Part shown: piece by piece, positions 1 through 10,354 of the stretch
Numbering within the stretch: the first letter of the stretch is position 1
Layout: every line of letters starts with the position of its first letter
Assembly (NCBI GenBank): GCA_001600355.1
Contig: BCJU01000003.1
Coordinates: 566,089 to 621,230 of the forward strand
Direction: 5' to 3'
Length of the DNA stretch: 55,142 nucleotides
Origin: Meira nashicola
Lineage: Eukaryota > Basidiomycota > Exobasidiomycetes > Exobasidiales > Brachybasidiaceae
Position numbers and translations under genes: made by a program
Notes under the pieces: model-generated
Database searches by the model: none
What the model was told of the DNA's origin: nothing
The model's input: the letters and a program-made list of their open reading frames with translations, nothing else

Positions 1-127
1 TGTTGGTCGTAGGTACAATAGATTAAATAAGCAGACAACACAATCGGTGCGCTATGTATATATGTATGCATGCATGCATATACGTATACGTGTCAACACG
101 ACAGTCATTCAACAAATCTTCGCGAAG
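1..127 (+). repeat. Left copy of long-distance inverted repeat
   Basis: This stretch matches the reverse complement of 54498-54619 from end to end. The two copies differ by about six substitutions and two small gaps. The block holds a TGCATGCATGCA palindromic core, a TATACGTATACG stretch, and ends with the perfect palindrome CTTCGCGAAG at 118-127. It begins at base 1, so its outer limit is not visible. No coding potential is seen. It could be a dispersed repeat or a MITE-like element, but I see no target-site duplication to prove that. Confidence 0.8.
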
Positions 128-207
128 TAATACCGAATATTCTTAGCAGGCATGGTCACGATAGGGATGGGAAGAGATTGATAAAATGAAGTAAAATAAT
201 TTCTCTT

Positions 208-1644
208 TTATGGCCTTTGTGCATCGCCAATATTTTCAATTATGATACAGTTTGACACTTCGGGATGTCCATCATCTGTTGGAAGAAGTACAATTTGCCA
301 TCCAGAAGCAATAGCAATCGAATTTTCCTTTCTGAATTGATGACCTTGTTGATTTGGATTGATATGACTGCGCTTCTTTCGGCTTTTGTTTCGCTTCCTT
401 CTTGCTTTTGGACCTGTTTGGTTCATTCCATCGGACTCAGACTGGGATGATGAACTTGTCAAGGGTACAAATGTACTCTTTTGCATCATATTCGATGACG
501 CAGAAGTACATAAAGACCAACAGACAGGTGCATCAGCAAAACCTACAGTTTGAATCACACCAAAAGGGATTAGATTCATATTATCAGTAACTTTATCAAC
601 AATAAACTTCCCCAGAGATGATGGCAAAAAACCAGAGTAGGTAAATTTGATCAACTTTCCGGGCTCGTATGATTGCCTTTCTTGATCCGAGTGTAGTCCA
701 TCCGATCGCCAAAAAGTACGGATGCAATCACAGTCCAAAACATTCATAGAAGCCCATTCCAGTTGTTCCTCAAGAGCATTACACCATTCCGCCCATTGTA
801 TCATGCCCTGTCCAATTGATTCAGACCATCCTTTTGCAAGATATTCCGTTTCCTTTTGCGTGGGCAGCCAAACGTCCGTAACAATTTGATGAGAAAGAGT
901 GATTGGTACTTGCTTTACACTACCACAGGTAACATTCTTTTTGGGAAATTCAATCTTGTCACCAAACGAATTTTCATCTTTACACCAATTCATCACTACC
1001 TTCCAGCTCCCATTTTGATCAGAGGCACCTCTTTTAAAGTCCCATGCATTTAAGCGAGAGGAGATACGTTCGTATCCAGCTGTTCCCGGCTCGAATGAAG
1101 GAGCAAGAAGATCAATAATGACCACATATCTTTCTGGTTCGCCACTCCTTCTATCGGCAGCCCTTCCGCTTGTGCCTTTTGATGCTTTCAATTCTTGACC
1201 TTGAAGACCTAATTCACAGTATGTTTCTTTGCAAATCGATAAAAAAAGTTTACCTTTCCCATCGATGCAAATCACATCATCACAATCAAGATTTCCTACG
1301 CTCAAAACTGAAAGCGTACCTGTTTTGATGTAAGAGATCACAAACAAAGGATCGAAAAAAAGTTTTAGATTTATTCTAGCAGAATAAGAAACGATATTTT
1401 CACTAGATGGAAGAACGTGATCGATATTTTGTGTAAATGGTAAAATGACGTTCGTTTGATGATTGAAGATGTGCGAGCGAATAACTTGTTTGAGCTTTTC
1501 CCTTCCTGAATCTGATGAATCAATTCCTCTTGCCTCTTCTTTGCATAATGATACGATGGAACGATTAATAGCTATACCTTTTCGCGCTATATCACGACGG
1601 GCTGCGCTTCTTTTACGTTTATGAGTCGATGTTGATGCAAACAT
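208..1644 (-). CDS. RNase P/MRP subunit Rpp40-like protein
   Basis: Single-exon gene of 478 residues starting at ATG (1642-1644). Residues about 108-150 (leucine-rich, 'LSVGNLD', then an IDGKGKLFLS-like strand and an ETYCELGLQGQ motif) resemble the Rpp40 domain. So does the following YVVIIDLLAPSF...GYERI segment near residue 172. Rpp40 is a protein subunit of nuclear RNase P and RNase MRP, which process tRNA and rRNA precursors. The N-terminus is strongly basic (KRKRSAARR), and a second basic tract (ARRKRNKSRKKR) lies near residue 420, consistent with nuclear or nucleolar location and RNA binding. The protein is longer than typical family members because of the basic C-terminal insertion. It is divergent from the citrate carrier gene, with 248 bp between starts. 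The assignment rests on motif recall, not on a search. Confidence 0.72.
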   Translation of the reverse strand: MFASTSTHKRKRSAARRDIARKGIAINRSIVSLCKEEARGIDSSDSGREKLKQVIRSHIFNHQTNVILPFTQNIDHVLPSSENIVSYSARINLKLFFDPLFVISYIKTGTLSVLSVGNLDCDDVICIDGKGKLFLSICKETYCELGLQGQELKASKGTSGRAADRRSGEPERYVVIIDLLAPSFEPGTAGYERISSRLNAWDFKRGASDQNGSWKVVMNWCKDENSFGDKIEFPKKNVTCGSVKQVPITLSHQIVTDVWLPTQKETEYLAKGWSESIGQGMIQWAEWCNALEEQLEWASMNVLDCDCIRTFWRSDGLHSDQERQSYEPGKLIKFTYSGFLPSSLGKFIVDKVTDNMNLIPFGVIQTVGFADAPVCWSLCTSASSNMMQKSTFVPLTSSSSQSESDGMNQTGPKARRKRNKSRKKRSHINPNQQGHQFRKENSIAIASGWQIVLLPTDDGHPEVSNCIIIENIGDAQRP

Positions 1645-1892
1645 AAAGTGTATGCATATCGTTCAAGAGCCTTCCTTGAATGATGATGACCGAAGAGAAG
1701 CTAAAAGAAAAGATGATTAAGAAAATTGGTTAGTAAGCAGATTACTAGACTATAGACTATGTAGACTATTATGATTTATGCATAGTACTAGTCTATACAC
1801 ACGCGTCGAGTAGCGCGACCAACCTCGGCCTTAACGGAATAAAGGTTAAGAAGAAGTGTTATCATCACCATCTGTACATTTCAAAAGTAGTG

Positions 1893-3022
1893 ATGGCATC
1901 AAAAAAGAGACAAGAAAAGCCATTCAATTCTTTATTTGCAGGCGCTCTTGCAGGTGCTATAGAAGGTTTTGTCACTTATCCGACCGAATTTGTAAAGGTG
2001 AGTAAGCAGAGATGATGGGTTAGATTCAGAAATGTGTATATGTTAATAGGGGTTCAGAAACACATGAAGCAAAAAAAGCAGGGTTGAATTCATTTCAAGG
2101 GGCCATGTGCCCAAAAAAGATACGACTAAAATCCTTCAAATCATTATTAACAAGCTTAAACATGCATACATCCTACCTTTCTCTTTTCCAGACACAAGCA
2201 CAATTTGCTGCATCACAAGGTCAAAAGCCACCTGGTCCGATTACGATTGTTCGAAATACTTTAGCTCAAAATGGATTTCGTGGTTTGTACGCAGGTTGTT
2301 CGGCTTTGGTCACAGGAAATGCATTGAAAGCTGGAGTTCGCTTCTTATCTTACGATAGTATCAAATTGGCAGTAGCTGATAGTAACACTGGCCAACTTTC
2401 ATTACCTCGTTCAATCGCTGCTGGTTTTTTAGCCGGATTGTGTGAAGGTGCTTTTGCAGTAACACCATCTGAAGCGATCAAAACTCGTCTGATAGAAGAT
2501 GGAAAACGACCTAAAGCTGAACGACATTATAAAGGTCTCATAAGCGGATCTGCGGCAATTATACGTAAAGAGGGTATCTCGGGCATTTATCGTGGTTTAG
2601 GTCCAACGATGATGAGACAAGGAGCCAATTCTGCTGTTCGATTGACAACATATTCTGCTTTACGCACAATCGCAACAAAGGATGGACGTAAACCTGGAGC
2701 GATTGAGACTTTTGCCATGGGATCTATTGCAGGTATTGTGACAGTGTATACAACCATGCCATTTGACGTCGTAAAGACAAGGATGCAATCTGAAAGGGCG
2801 ACTCAATATCGTGGAGTTGTAGATTGCACAATTCAAATTGCAAAGAATGAAGGAATACGAAACTTTTGGAAAGGAACTACTCCTAGATTGGTTCGATTGA
2901 TAATGAGCGGAGGAATTGTGTTTAGCATTTATGAAGCAACGCTTGATGCTCTCAACGTTTTGGAGAACAAAGTTGACAAGGATATCAAGACAAAAGCCAA
3001 AGAGACTATTTCGACAACGTAA
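1893..3022 (+). CDS. CTP1: Mitochondrial tricarboxylate (citrate) carrier, Ctp1 type
   Basis: Two exons: 1893-1997 and 2192-3022, with a 194-bp intron (donor GTGAGT, acceptor TTTCCAG). They join in frame to a 311-residue protein. Exon 1 supplies the first half of the first carrier repeat, ending in PTEFVK at the splice. The three mitochondrial-carrier signatures are visible: PTEFVKT across the splice, PSEAIKT near residue 132, and PFDVVKT near 225. Each repeat also has a G...F/Y-x-G motif (GFRGLYAG, GISGIYRGLG, GIRNFWKGTTPRL). The repeat spacing and the sequence around them match yeast Ctp1, which exchanges citrate for malate or other tricarboxylates across the inner membrane and so exports citrate for cytosolic acetyl-CoA. 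The ORF can also be read upstream from a TTG at 2084, but the spliced model restores the full first repeat and is preferred. Confidence 0.93.
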
Positions 3023-5770
3023 AGTAAAGGAGATTTCAATATTTTGTTTGTTCAGAGTGAGGCTTAAGATTCCTAGAGAAGAACGATTGAAAATTATTAA
3101 AGCAATGTGATCAATTTAATAAATTGCGATCAGCACTTCAATATTATCAGGAAAGTTATCGAAGAATGAGGGAAAGATATTTCTTGCTTTCCTGTGCCGA
3201 CAAAATTGTATTGAAGTACTATGTATGTACATACATACACACTTGTTGCATCATGCCATACGAATTGAGTGCATAGAATCTGAACATGCAGACACAGGGT
3301 AGAATGCCACCATGCAGATGATACCTGCATACGAATATCTTTTAGCGTCAAACCTTAATCTACTTTTTGTTTTTCTTCCAAAACAAGTAAAAATGTGCGT
3401 CACGATTTAGCTGCAGAAAGTGTATTCACATTTTCTTTATTTTTTCGCTTTTCATTCTGAGATTATGCTAAGTTTCATATACATATGCACATACCTTTTC
3501 GACCTGAAAGAGCTGATATCCTACTGTATACAGCATTTCATTTCAAAAAAAAGCATTACGCCGATTCGCATACTAATTTTAACAGGGTCATCAATATAGT
3601 CCGTATTTAAAAAGGCACTAATAAAAGAGTCTGGTTTCATTTATCTCAGAAAAAAAGAGGAAAGAAAGCAAAGGTAGAATATATATATATATTTTATGTA
3701 GTATGTACTACGGTAATATCAGATGGCTGTCTAAGTTAGAATACCTGAAAGATCCTCAACAAAGGGATCATTGGTAAATTACACACGCTAATAAAAGTAA
3801 ATGTGTTGGATTTAGGTACACTGGAAAAGAAATCAAAAAGGTTTAAAGCTAGCTAGGATGAATGAAAGATCAATTCTAAGTGGTACGATAAAAGAAAAAA
3901 AACAATCAATTTAATATATACATGAACGTGCTAAATGAATGTCAATAGCTTCATTCTTTTCTTATAGTGAGATAATTTATAACCATTCCCATTGTTCTTC
4001 AAGAAGCTTTTAAAGCAGCTATTTATTCTACTCATAAATTCTATTATAGAATTGAAATGTGTTTCTGATTTTTAACTCCTTTTCCTAGGTGAATTTGAAA
4101 ATTAGAACATTGTAGTGTGATTTGATTTTTGGGAAGGTAGGAATGGACGATTATGAATAAAGTGCAAATAAAGAGAACCTCTTTTCAAGTCGGATGGATG
4201 TACCAACAGGATCATATAAAATCTTTTATACCTACATATATGTTTACCTATACTCTAAAAAAATCCGCTCAGAATTTACTCTAGATAGATTTTAATCAGC
4301 ATGCGGGTAAAAGTAAAATTTAATGTATATATGATCAATACATCTTTTGCCCGGACAATATACCTAGCATTCAATCGATAGACAAAAAATTGGACCGATC
4401 CCAATTTTTGACTGCATGACGCTAGGCGAATATATACGATTATACTTAGACGCGCTGCGCACGTCCTAACTTAAGTGCAGTTGAATTGAAATTAGGTTGT
4501 AAAGTAATAGAAGCAGCAGCAGTCAAACCTTGCTTTGCATGTTGAACAAAAAATAAAAAAGTTGAATTCCGACAAGGCATCATCACACTACCATTGAGAT
4601 TGTGCATGATGCACACACATACATTAGCAGTAGAAGTAAGAGTGAGAAGATGTACATACATACAATAAGTACTTTTTACGATATTCTCTCATATTTTCAC
4701 TTAATACCAAAATACATCCATCCCATACCTTAATTCTCGGCAAAAATAGAAGATCCTTCTTACACATTTACACACATTTTACCTTTCAATGTTCAACATC
4801 GATTAACGATTATTTTGTCAACTTTCATTATTCGTCATCAGTGACTTGAAGAAGACTTGATTGATTCAGTCTGAAATAACTGGTGGTGACCGTTTCTGAT
4901 CTGGTATCTGGTGTATTTAAAAAGAAGGAGTCTTTACGATTCAAAAACGATTACCATCCACTTTTTATCATCATCTCAATTCATTTCGATTCACGTATCC
5001 GTTTCTTTCCTTTTTTTTTTTTGATCAGCATCCTTTGCATCGCCATCGCCTTTGTTTTGTAATGATCTCTCGGTCTATTCTCGGCTAACGCCAACAAAAA
5101 AGGGTACTCATTCGGTCATCTTCGGCAACAATACGCGGCGATCGTGTTCAGAACGGCACGCAATTTGGTTGGTGGGTGGATTTCGAACAGTAAATTCTCA
5201 TATAGAAGGTTTAAAGAAGAGATTTTCTTTTCTTTTTTTCGAACGAGAGAGCATTCAATTCATCTTTTGATTTAAAAGATTAGGGTTTTTGCAAGGTAAG
5301 TTTCAGTAAAAGAGTACAACAATCCATCATCATCTTGTCAAATTTGATTGAATGCCGACGATTATATGCAAAGCGCCCCGCATTGATTTGCGTTCGAGAT
5401 ATGTAATGGCGTTCATGAAGAAGAGGCAACCATGAAAGCGGTACGCTTAATACCTTTTTCCTTCAAACTTGAACGAAACAGTTCATTTTATTATCGTTCA
5501 AATTTTGGCGCTCTTGCCGAAATTGAATGTTGTTCTGTCTTCTTGGTTTGGCTGAATGCACTGCCGAAGTGACGTGATTTGATTGACGGAGTGAAAAAAG
5601 AGTAAACTCTTTACCGAATACTTACCCTTTTTTTTTCTCTCTTTATTTTTTCCTTTACACAAACTTTACATCATGCGGACTTTTTTTTTCTTTTTTTTTT
5701 CTTTCTCCCTTTTACTCTCTTCCATCTTCCATTCAACTTTTATTGGTGGATACAATAGCCAATCGAAAAT
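3023..5770 (+). promoter_or_regulatory. 2.7-kb gene-free region upstream of the WOPR gene
   Basis: No convincing gene is present in this unusually long intergenic stretch. It is AT-rich and contains pyrimidine tracts close to the WOPR start (about 5620-5720, long T and CT runs). A GTAAGT donor-like site at 5296 could begin a leader intron. Short upstream reading frames occur before the main ATG, including a 46-codon one from ATG 5432 to TGA 5572. Long, complex upstream regions and long leaders are known for WOPR regulators such as Candida WOR1. That this stretch plays the same part here is inference. Confidence 0.5.
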
Positions 5771-8098
5771 ATGGCTGATACGATTGAGAGCTCTTTTCAA
5801 GGCTACGTGTGAGTATTGATTGATTTTTCCTTCTTCTCTTTCTTTTTGCATCCTTTTCACTCACATCATCTTTCTCTTTTCTTTTTTGTCAAAATGAAAA
5901 GATCAAGTACTCATGACGCTCTATTGATCTTTGAATGTGTACGAAGAGGAGTGATGCCTAAAGTCAAGAGGAGGTTACGTGATGATGAAAGAAAGTTGAT
6001 AAAAAGCGGACAAGTGTTTGTATTTGATGAGAAAGAGAGTGGGATAAAGAGATGGACTGATGGTCTTTTATGGAGTCCAAGTCGCATTTTGTTCAACTTT
6101 CTCGTTTATCGTCAAGTAGAAAAGAAAGCGACTACGACTACTGCCACCACCACCACCACCACCACCACCACCACTTCAGCAGCAGCAGCAGCAGCAAGAA
6201 GTGTATCTCAACAAGGAAACAATTCTCCTTCTAATCCAAGTGGATCAACAGAACAGCTCAATTCACTTGCTTTAGGTGCAATAGGATTCGCAGATCCTTC
6301 TTTTTCTTCGCCTTCCAACATGAATACTACTCCAGAAGTAAATCGGATAAGATCATCAAGTGCAGCATCCGATACATTTTCCGGATGGGAATCACTTTCG
6401 ATGCTTGAAGGTTTCAACGTCGCTCCAACTCAATCAACATCTTCAGCAAACGTTCAATCTGGCTTATTAGGTCAAAATGATAGAAGAAATGATAGAAGTT
6501 TAGTAGGTAGTTTAACAACTTCTTATCCTTTTGCCAAAGGCGGTTTGTGCAAAAAAACTATTTCTATTCAGGTAGAAAATTCTACTCAACATTTAATATC
6601 TTATTATACTGTTGAAGATGTCCGTTCAGGACGTTTACGAACACCTTCTTCTTTACCCGAGATTGCATCTTTGGCAATTTCTCCAATCTTTTTGACAAAA
6701 ACTTCTTTTCGTTTTCCACCTTCGATACGGTACGGATTAGATGGAATACCGCGATTTGATGGAGAAGATGAATCTACACTTTTATCGCGAAGGGAAGGTC
6801 AAGAATCTAGCGGTGAAGGAACAAGTTCAGGTAGCGAAGCACAACAATTTCAAAGACAACATCAAGCCAGACCTCATTCTATGCAAGGTCATTCACGTGG
6901 AAGATCGTTCGGAAGCGGTACATCTAGAGGACGTGCTATGACTTTAGCAGGTCAAACGCAAGGTCAAAATTTCAACACAATCGTCTCTTCTTCTTCTCAA
7001 CCTTTGATAAGAGCTCCTCCATTACCACATCAAATTGGAGGTTCAGGAAATTTGGCTTCTTCTAGAAGATCGTTTGACGCAATTTCTAGATCTACCAGAA
7101 ATCGATATGAACCTTATCCTGGTAGTACAATAGGAACAACATTTTCTAATTTACCTTTTGGACAAGATCAAATACAAAATGACTTTTTCGGTTCAGGAGG
7201 AATGCAAAATGGAACCTTACGGATAGGTGGAGATTCAAACGGAATGTTTACTGCGATGAGCATGTCTCCTTCTCCAACTGGGGCAAATATATCTTCTATG
7301 ATGGCACCACAACACCAGCAACAGCAACAACAACAAAATTTCGCAACAAACGATCATGCAAATCCAGCAATCTTTTCTACTTTTCCAGAATTGAATTCGT
7401 TTGATGTTCAATCGACACAGCCTATGAATTTAACAAGTATACATAATCATTGGCAAGATGATAATGTACCGAATCAATCTTCTTTCATTCCGATTGGCTC
7501 TTCTGATCCTTCATCAACACAACAGCCAATATCGTCTTTGCAACATCCATCTGTTTCTCGCGTACGATATCCGACAAATAATATACAAAATACGGGAATT
7601 GAGTTTGATACTGATCATCATCATCATCATCATCAACAACAGCAAATTCCATTTAACATGACTCATGAAGCGCAATCGGTCACAGCACCTAGTGTTAGTG
7701 GAACTGTAATTTATCCTTATAATCAATTAACGGATAATGACAACGTACAACCTTCAGGAATGCCATCTGATTCTTTAATATCACCATTTACAAACACAAT
7801 AACAACTGGTGACGTATTGATTGAACAAGAAAGAATATCTTCACCTAGGAAGCAAATCTTCCATAGAGCACGTGAATCACAACATTTCCAAAACCATCTT
7901 CAACAAGAGCAACAACACCAACACAATCAGCAACAACAACAACAACAACATTCTCGCCAGCCACATTTTCAATATCAACAATTTCATCAAGAACAAGGAC
8001 AAGCACAATCGCCAAATGAAAATTTGCATGGGCAGGCCCAAGCCCAAACTTCGTATTCTGGGATGAATAGCATCTTTTTGTCAAAACCAGAACAATAA
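5771..8098 (+). CDS. WOPR-domain transcription regulator (Gti1/Pac2/Wor1/Sge1 family)
   Basis: Two exons, 5771-5808 and 5902-8098, joined in frame by a 93-bp intron (GTGAGT...AAAAG), give 744 residues. Exon 1 is tiny but supplies the SSFQGYV strand that begins the WOPR domain. WOPR box a runs to about residue 83 (DALLIFECVRRG, FDEKESGIKRWTDGLLWSPSR). Box b is at about 225-295 (KKTISIQV, SYYTVEDVRSGRLRTPSS). A Thr/Ala/Ser-rich low-complexity linker separates the boxes, and the C-terminal half is rich in Gln, His and Asn, as is usual for the family. Members bind DNA through the WOPR fold and act as master switches for morphology, conidiation or effector expression (Wor1, Ryp1, Sge1). The gene lies downstream of an exceptionally long upstream region. 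Which ortholog group it belongs to cannot be told by eye. Confidence 0.92.
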
Positions 8099-8473
8099 GG
8101 CAAGCTACATTACGTTACACCATACATGTCTTCATATTACACTGGCAAACTTTTACGACAAGGACTTTACCCTACCTTTGAGCGTCACCAAACATCATTC
8201 CTTATGCCATCTTCGATCTTGGTTCAAATAACTTTCTTTATTATGCTTCGCTTCTGCATCGATTCAAACCTTGCTTTTTTTCATCATTTTGGGCATTTTT
8301 ATTATTTCATTCCCCCCCCCCAATGTCATCTGATACAGAACTTGCATGTATTCTCATAAGCATCATCGCTCACACGATCGTTAACAGGCTATATTAACAG
8401 CATTTCATTTTATAGTATGCGTATGTACTAATTCTTGGTGAACTACAAAACTAAAAATACATTCTTTTCCGTT
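8099..8473. other. Convergent 3' region, WOPR gene and PRP46
   Basis: 375 bp between two converging stop codons. It holds T-rich and A-rich stretches and a C9 run near 8313-8321. It most likely carries the two overlapping 3' untranslated regions. I see no gene. Confidence 0.5.
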
Positions 8474-9958
8474 TCAAGATGTTTCTTTATACATCTTTAT
8501 CGTCTTATCTGATCCTCCAGTCAAAAGACGAGTACCTGTTTGATCAAAAGAGGAACAAAAGATTCCCGCTTCAGCTTCTAAAGACCCTGGTTGAGGAATG
8601 TCCAATGATGATTGAAATGCAACGCCAGAATCATAATCAAAAAATTTCATCGATCCATCATCACCACCAGAAAATAAAACGCCATCGGGATTAACACTTA
8701 AAGTGTTCACGATGCTGTCATGGGTCATATTGTTCATTAGAGTGCCTTCAGGGCATCTCCAAGTTTTTATATTTCGTCCGCCTGATGAGCCAGAAGCAAA
8801 AGAAAATTGTTGTGGATGTGAACTTAAAGCACGAACGGACTTTTTGTGATGTGTTAAAGTAGAGATTGATTTCCCTGCTGCCAAATCCCAAAGTCTAACG
8901 GTAGCATCCATACTTCCAGTTATCACTTGAGGATCACTCTCTTGACATATTACGCTGGCAACCGTACCTTTATGACCGGATAAAACGTGAATTTGAGCTT
9001 TTGTTCGCATATCCCATACTCGTGCTACAGCATCCCTTCCGGCAGTGATTAAGACATCCAAAGTTGGATGTAAGGCTAAACAATAGACACCTGACAAATG
9101 GCCGTGATATTGACGAATGACTTTATTCGTTTCCAAATCCCAGCATTTTACCATCTTATCTTCACCGCATGAAAACATGTATGGATGTCGAGAAGATATT
9201 GCTAAGCCGCGAACGGTAGAAATATGACCTGTTAAACTTAACTTTAGTTCGCCCGATGCTAAATCCCATATTTTGATCATCCTATCGCCCGCTCCTGTAG
9301 CAAACCATTTATTATTCGGCTCAACAGCAATGCAACGTACCCAGCCCAAATGACCACTAATCACCCTGGAAAGTTTCCATTGAGGATGAAAGGTTGGCTT
9401 AGCTATTCTATTTGCTGCATCTTTCTTTTTCACCAATGCAGAAGATAACAAGCTTTGTTGACCATTCGAATTTGTTTTATTTCGTTCATCTGATTTTCTC
9501 AATGCAACAATGTTATTTTGTTGATTTATTTGATTATCATTCGCCAATGTCAAACCATTTGTTTGATTTTTCACTTTTAATTCTTCAATATAGCTTTCCG
9601 TTAGAGAAGATGAAATGCTCGATCCTGCTTTTCGCTTTTGTCCTGCCAATGTGCGTGTATCCTCTCCGTTTCCAATAGTTTTTGTTGGACCTGCATTGAT
9701 CTGTTGTTGTGAAGAGATAGATTTTGGAAGTTGCTTTGCATATCTATACTCACTTTCCATCTTTGATGAAAGTCTTGATTTTAACATGGTCTCGTAAGGA
9801 TCAATGATCGATCTTGAAGATAAGAAAGGTGACAATGCAGATGATGCATCATCATTTTGAAAAACATACTTTACCTTTTGCGTTGTCAAAAGGTTCGAAA
9901 GTGTTTCTAATTGAACCTTGGAAGAGGATGCATGCGATTCTTTTATGCCATTCGTCAT
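8474..9958 (-). CDS. PRP46: Pre-mRNA-splicing WD40 protein Prp46/PLRG1
   Basis: Single-exon gene of 494 residues from ATG 9958; an in-frame TTG slightly upstream is not needed. The N-terminal ~190 residues are polar and low in complexity. The C-terminal ~300 residues form seven WD40 repeats, starting at [18 protein letters not shown]. They include [29 protein letters not shown] and [11 protein letters not shown], and end at IKMYKE. This repeat order and the GHLGWVR opening are characteristic of PLRG1/Prp46, a core member of the NineTeen/Prp19-Cdc5 complex needed for spliceosome activation. It is nuclear and binds Cdc5. Its start region is divergent from the coiled-coil gene at 10355. Confidence 0.95.
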   Translation of the reverse strand: MTNGIKESHASSSKVQLETLSNLLTTQKVKYVFQNDDASSALSPFLSSRSIIDPYETMLKSRLSSKMESEYRYAKQLPKSISSQQQINAGPTKTIGNGEDTRTLAGQKRKAGSSISSSLTESYIEELKVKNQTNGLTLANDNQINQQNNIVALRKSDERNKTNSNGQQSLLSSALVKKKDAANRIAKPTFHPQWKLSRVISGHLGWVRCIAVEPNNKWFATGAGDRMIKIWDLASGELKLSLTGHISTVRGLAISSRHPYMFSCGEDKMVKCWDLETNKVIRQYHGHLSGVYCLALHPTLDVLITAGRDAVARVWDMRTKAQIHVLSGHKGTVASVICQESDPQVITGSMDATVRLWDLAAGKSISTLTHHKKSVRALSSHPQQFSFASGSSGGRNIKTWRCPEGTLMNNMTHDSIVNTLSVNPDGVLFSGGDDGSMKFFDYDSGVAFQSSLDIPQPGSLEAEAGIFCSSFDQTGTRLLTGGSDKTIKMYKETS

Positions 9959-10354
9959 TTCCTTATTCAAAGTCAAATGATTGATGATGCAGAATGAAGA
10001 AATAAAGTTTAGAAGAGTGGAGTGAGTGCTTTAAATGGCGTACACAAAATGCATTATTATTATTATTCTATTATTATTATTGTTTTTCACGTGATATTAC
10101 GCGCCGGCGCACGCTACAAAATGTAGGCTTTAATTGGTGTACAAAACGCGCTCTCGCCCTGTAAAATTCCCACATCAACATTCAGAGTATGTACGGTATG
10201 GTATGGATGAATGCATGCGTATGTCCATCCACCATACATACATACATACATACCTGTACCTACATGCATAACCCAACACACTTTGCCTGTCATCATTACG
10301 ATTGCTTGCGATCATACGTCAAAATTTGATGTGGTAAGAAAAAATATCAGCAGA
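9959..10354. promoter_or_regulatory. Divergent promoter, PRP46 and coiled-coil gene
   Basis: 396 bp between two divergent starts. It contains an ATT-repeat microsatellite (10053-10081), a CACGTG E-box (10088-10093), a CG-rich palindromic GCGCCGGCGC patch near 10101-10110, and a CATA repeat near 10236-10252. The reading frame of the coiled-coil gene is open upstream to 10211, but that extension is CATA-repeat-derived and unlikely to be translated. Confidence 0.4.

Noticed and set aside
4446..4661. 71-codon minus-strand frame in the long spacer
   Set aside because: The last 30 residues look protein-like, but there is no good start, no domain and no supporting splice structure. Treated as chance.
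5052..5270. 72-codon frame upstream of the WOPR gene
   Set aside because: It has only a TTG at its beginning and no protein-like content.
10211..10354. N-terminal extension of the coiled-coil protein
   Set aside because: Encoded by CATA-repeat DNA and lacking coiled-coil character; ATG 10355 is a better start.
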